Part shown: piece after piece, positions 63,493-64,000 of the stretch
Layout: each line of letters opens with the position of its first letter
Position numbering within the stretch: the stretch's first letter is position 1
Assembly (NCBI RefSeq): GCF_008329585.1
Contig: NZ_NPKP01000001.1
Location: 1,054,001 to 1,118,000 of the forward strand
Direction of reading: 5' to 3'
Length of the DNA: 64,000 bases
Origin: Mycolicibacterium sp. P9-22
GTDB taxonomy: Bacteria > Actinomycetota > Actinomycetes > Mycobacteriales > Mycobacteriaceae
Notes under the pieces: generated by a model
What the model was told of the DNA's origin: nothing
Seen by the model: only the letters and a program-made list of their open reading frames with translations
The model's database searches: none
Position numbers and translations under genes: made by a program

Positions 63493-63523
63493 TTGAACTC
63501 AACAGCGGTTGAGCTTCTAGGTT
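63493..63523 (+). promoter_or_regulatory. Promoter of the MFS gene
   Basis: TTGAAC (63493-63498), 19-bp spacer, TAGGTT (63518-63523), which ends 7 nt before the GTG at 63531. Fits a leaderless transcript. Confidence 0.45.
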
Positions 63524-63530
63524 CGTGGGT

Positions 63531-64000
63531 GTGACCGACACCCAAGCGTTGACCGGCGGCAGCTGGCGTGAACTCCTCGGGCCCAAGAACCTTGGCGCCG
63601 CCACGGTCCTGGCCGGAGGTGTGGCGCTCTACGCCACCAATGAGTTCCTCACGATAAGCCTGATGCCCAGTGCCGTCGCCGAGATCGGCGGACACCGCTA
63701 TTACGCGTGGGTGATGACCGTCTATCTGGTCGCATCGGTGGCCGCCGCAACCACGGTCAGCGCCACGCTGGCGCGGCTGGGCCCGCGATCGGCCTACCTG
63801 GGTGCGCTCACGGTGTTCGCCGCGGGCAGCGTGCTGTGCGCCGTCGCGCCGACCATGGAACTTCTGCTGGTGGGCCGCACGGTGCAGGGCGCCGCCGGGG
63901 GATTGCTCGCCGGTTTGGGCTACGCCGTGATCAATGCGGCGCTGCCCCGGGCACTGTGGACCAGGGCCTCGGCCCTGGTGTCGGCGATGTGGGGAGTGGG
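63531..64000 (+). CDS. MFS transporter, EmrB/multidrug type (3' end missing)
   Basis: 156 residues are visible before the window ends. After a soluble N-terminus (VTDTQALTGGSWRELLGPKN), about four helices follow: VLAGGVALYATNEFLTISLM, a second with AWVMTVYLVASVAAA, a third LGALTVFAAGSVLCAV, and the GRTVQGAAGGLLAGLGYAVI segment typical of 14-helix drug exporters. Same place as Rv1634 in M. tuberculosis. GTG at 63531; leaderless spacing. Confidence 0.88.
   Translation, partial: MTDTQALTGGSWRELLGPKNLGAATVLAGGVALYATNEFLTISLMPSAVAEIGGHRYYAWVMTVYLVASVAAATTVSATLARLGPRSAYLGALTVFAAGSVLCAVAPTMELLLVGRTVQGAAGGLLAGLGYAVINAALPRALWTRASALVSAMWGV

Noticed and set aside
1..64000. CRISPR arrays, insertion sequences, rRNA genes, prophage
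   Set aside because: No spaced direct repeats, transposase, rRNA or phage structural gene was seen anywhere in the window.

Overview
The window is high-GC actinobacterial DNA and almost certainly comes from a fast-growing mycobacterium (Mycolicibacterium type). The backbone order pyk – tesB – cydCDBA – (accessory) – class III adenylate cyclase – pdtaR – thiolase/DUF35 – polA – rpsA – coaE – DUF402 – uvrB – MFS follows, from memory, the Rv1617–Rv1634 segment of Mycobacterium tuberculosis. Several proteins (adenylate cyclase, PdtaR, a Dps2-type ferritin, UvrB) look closely mycobacterial. Starts are often GTG/TTG, genes overlap by 4 bp, and several starts sit 7-8 nt behind a TAnnnT hexamer, as expected for leaderless mycobacterial mRNAs.

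Layout. 1-8.4 kb: glutamate synthase gltB (5' end outside the window) and gltD, pyruvate kinase, acyl-CoA thioesterase II and a small membrane protein. 8.5-14.9 kb (minus strand): the cydABDC cytochrome bd oxidase operon behind a palindromic element that covers its probable -10, then an HdeD-like membrane protein. 15.2-19.6 kb: a tight five-gene operon in which a polar amino acid ABC transporter is followed directly by a histidine kinase and a NarL-type regulator. 19.7-29.9 kb: an inserted glycoside-utilisation island with three cytoplasmic glycosidases (GH2, GH3, GH78 rhamnosidase), a LacI-type repressor and an MFS sugar transporter; its two promoters have the same dual-operator architecture. 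30.1-39.3 kb: a large multi-pass membrane protein, Dps behind a 9-1-9 palindrome, adenylate cyclase, a perfect CRP-type box, a secreted clan GH-A glycosidase with a long V/E/P-rich tail, and a two-component system ending in a TAXI-type binding lipoprotein. 39.3-46 kb: an acyl-CoA thioesterase pseudogene, a tRNA with anticodon CAA, pdtaR and a branched-chain amino acid ABC transporter (SBP, LivH, LivM, LivG, LivF) with a strong hairpin after the SBP gene. 46-53.2 kb: small metabolic genes, including a DUF35/thiolase pair behind a KstR-type operator, and a LysR-divergent FAD monooxygenase/hydrolase pair. 53.2-64 kb: polA, a PrsW-like membrane protein, rpsA with an intrinsic terminator, coaE-GrpB fusion, a secreted protein plus DUF402 pair, uvrB and the start of an MFS exporter.

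The most interesting unit is the island at about 19.66-29.93 kb. Four copies of one 16-bp operator (consensus ACTWGCGCGMGCWAGT) lie in pairs around two promoters of the form TTGYGC-N17-TACCKT. They tie the rhamnosidase/beta-glucosidase genes, the repressor and the transporter into one self-contained regulon, probably for importing an intact rhamnosylated plant glycoside and hydrolysing it inside the cell. All functional calls come from reading the sequence; no database search was possible.
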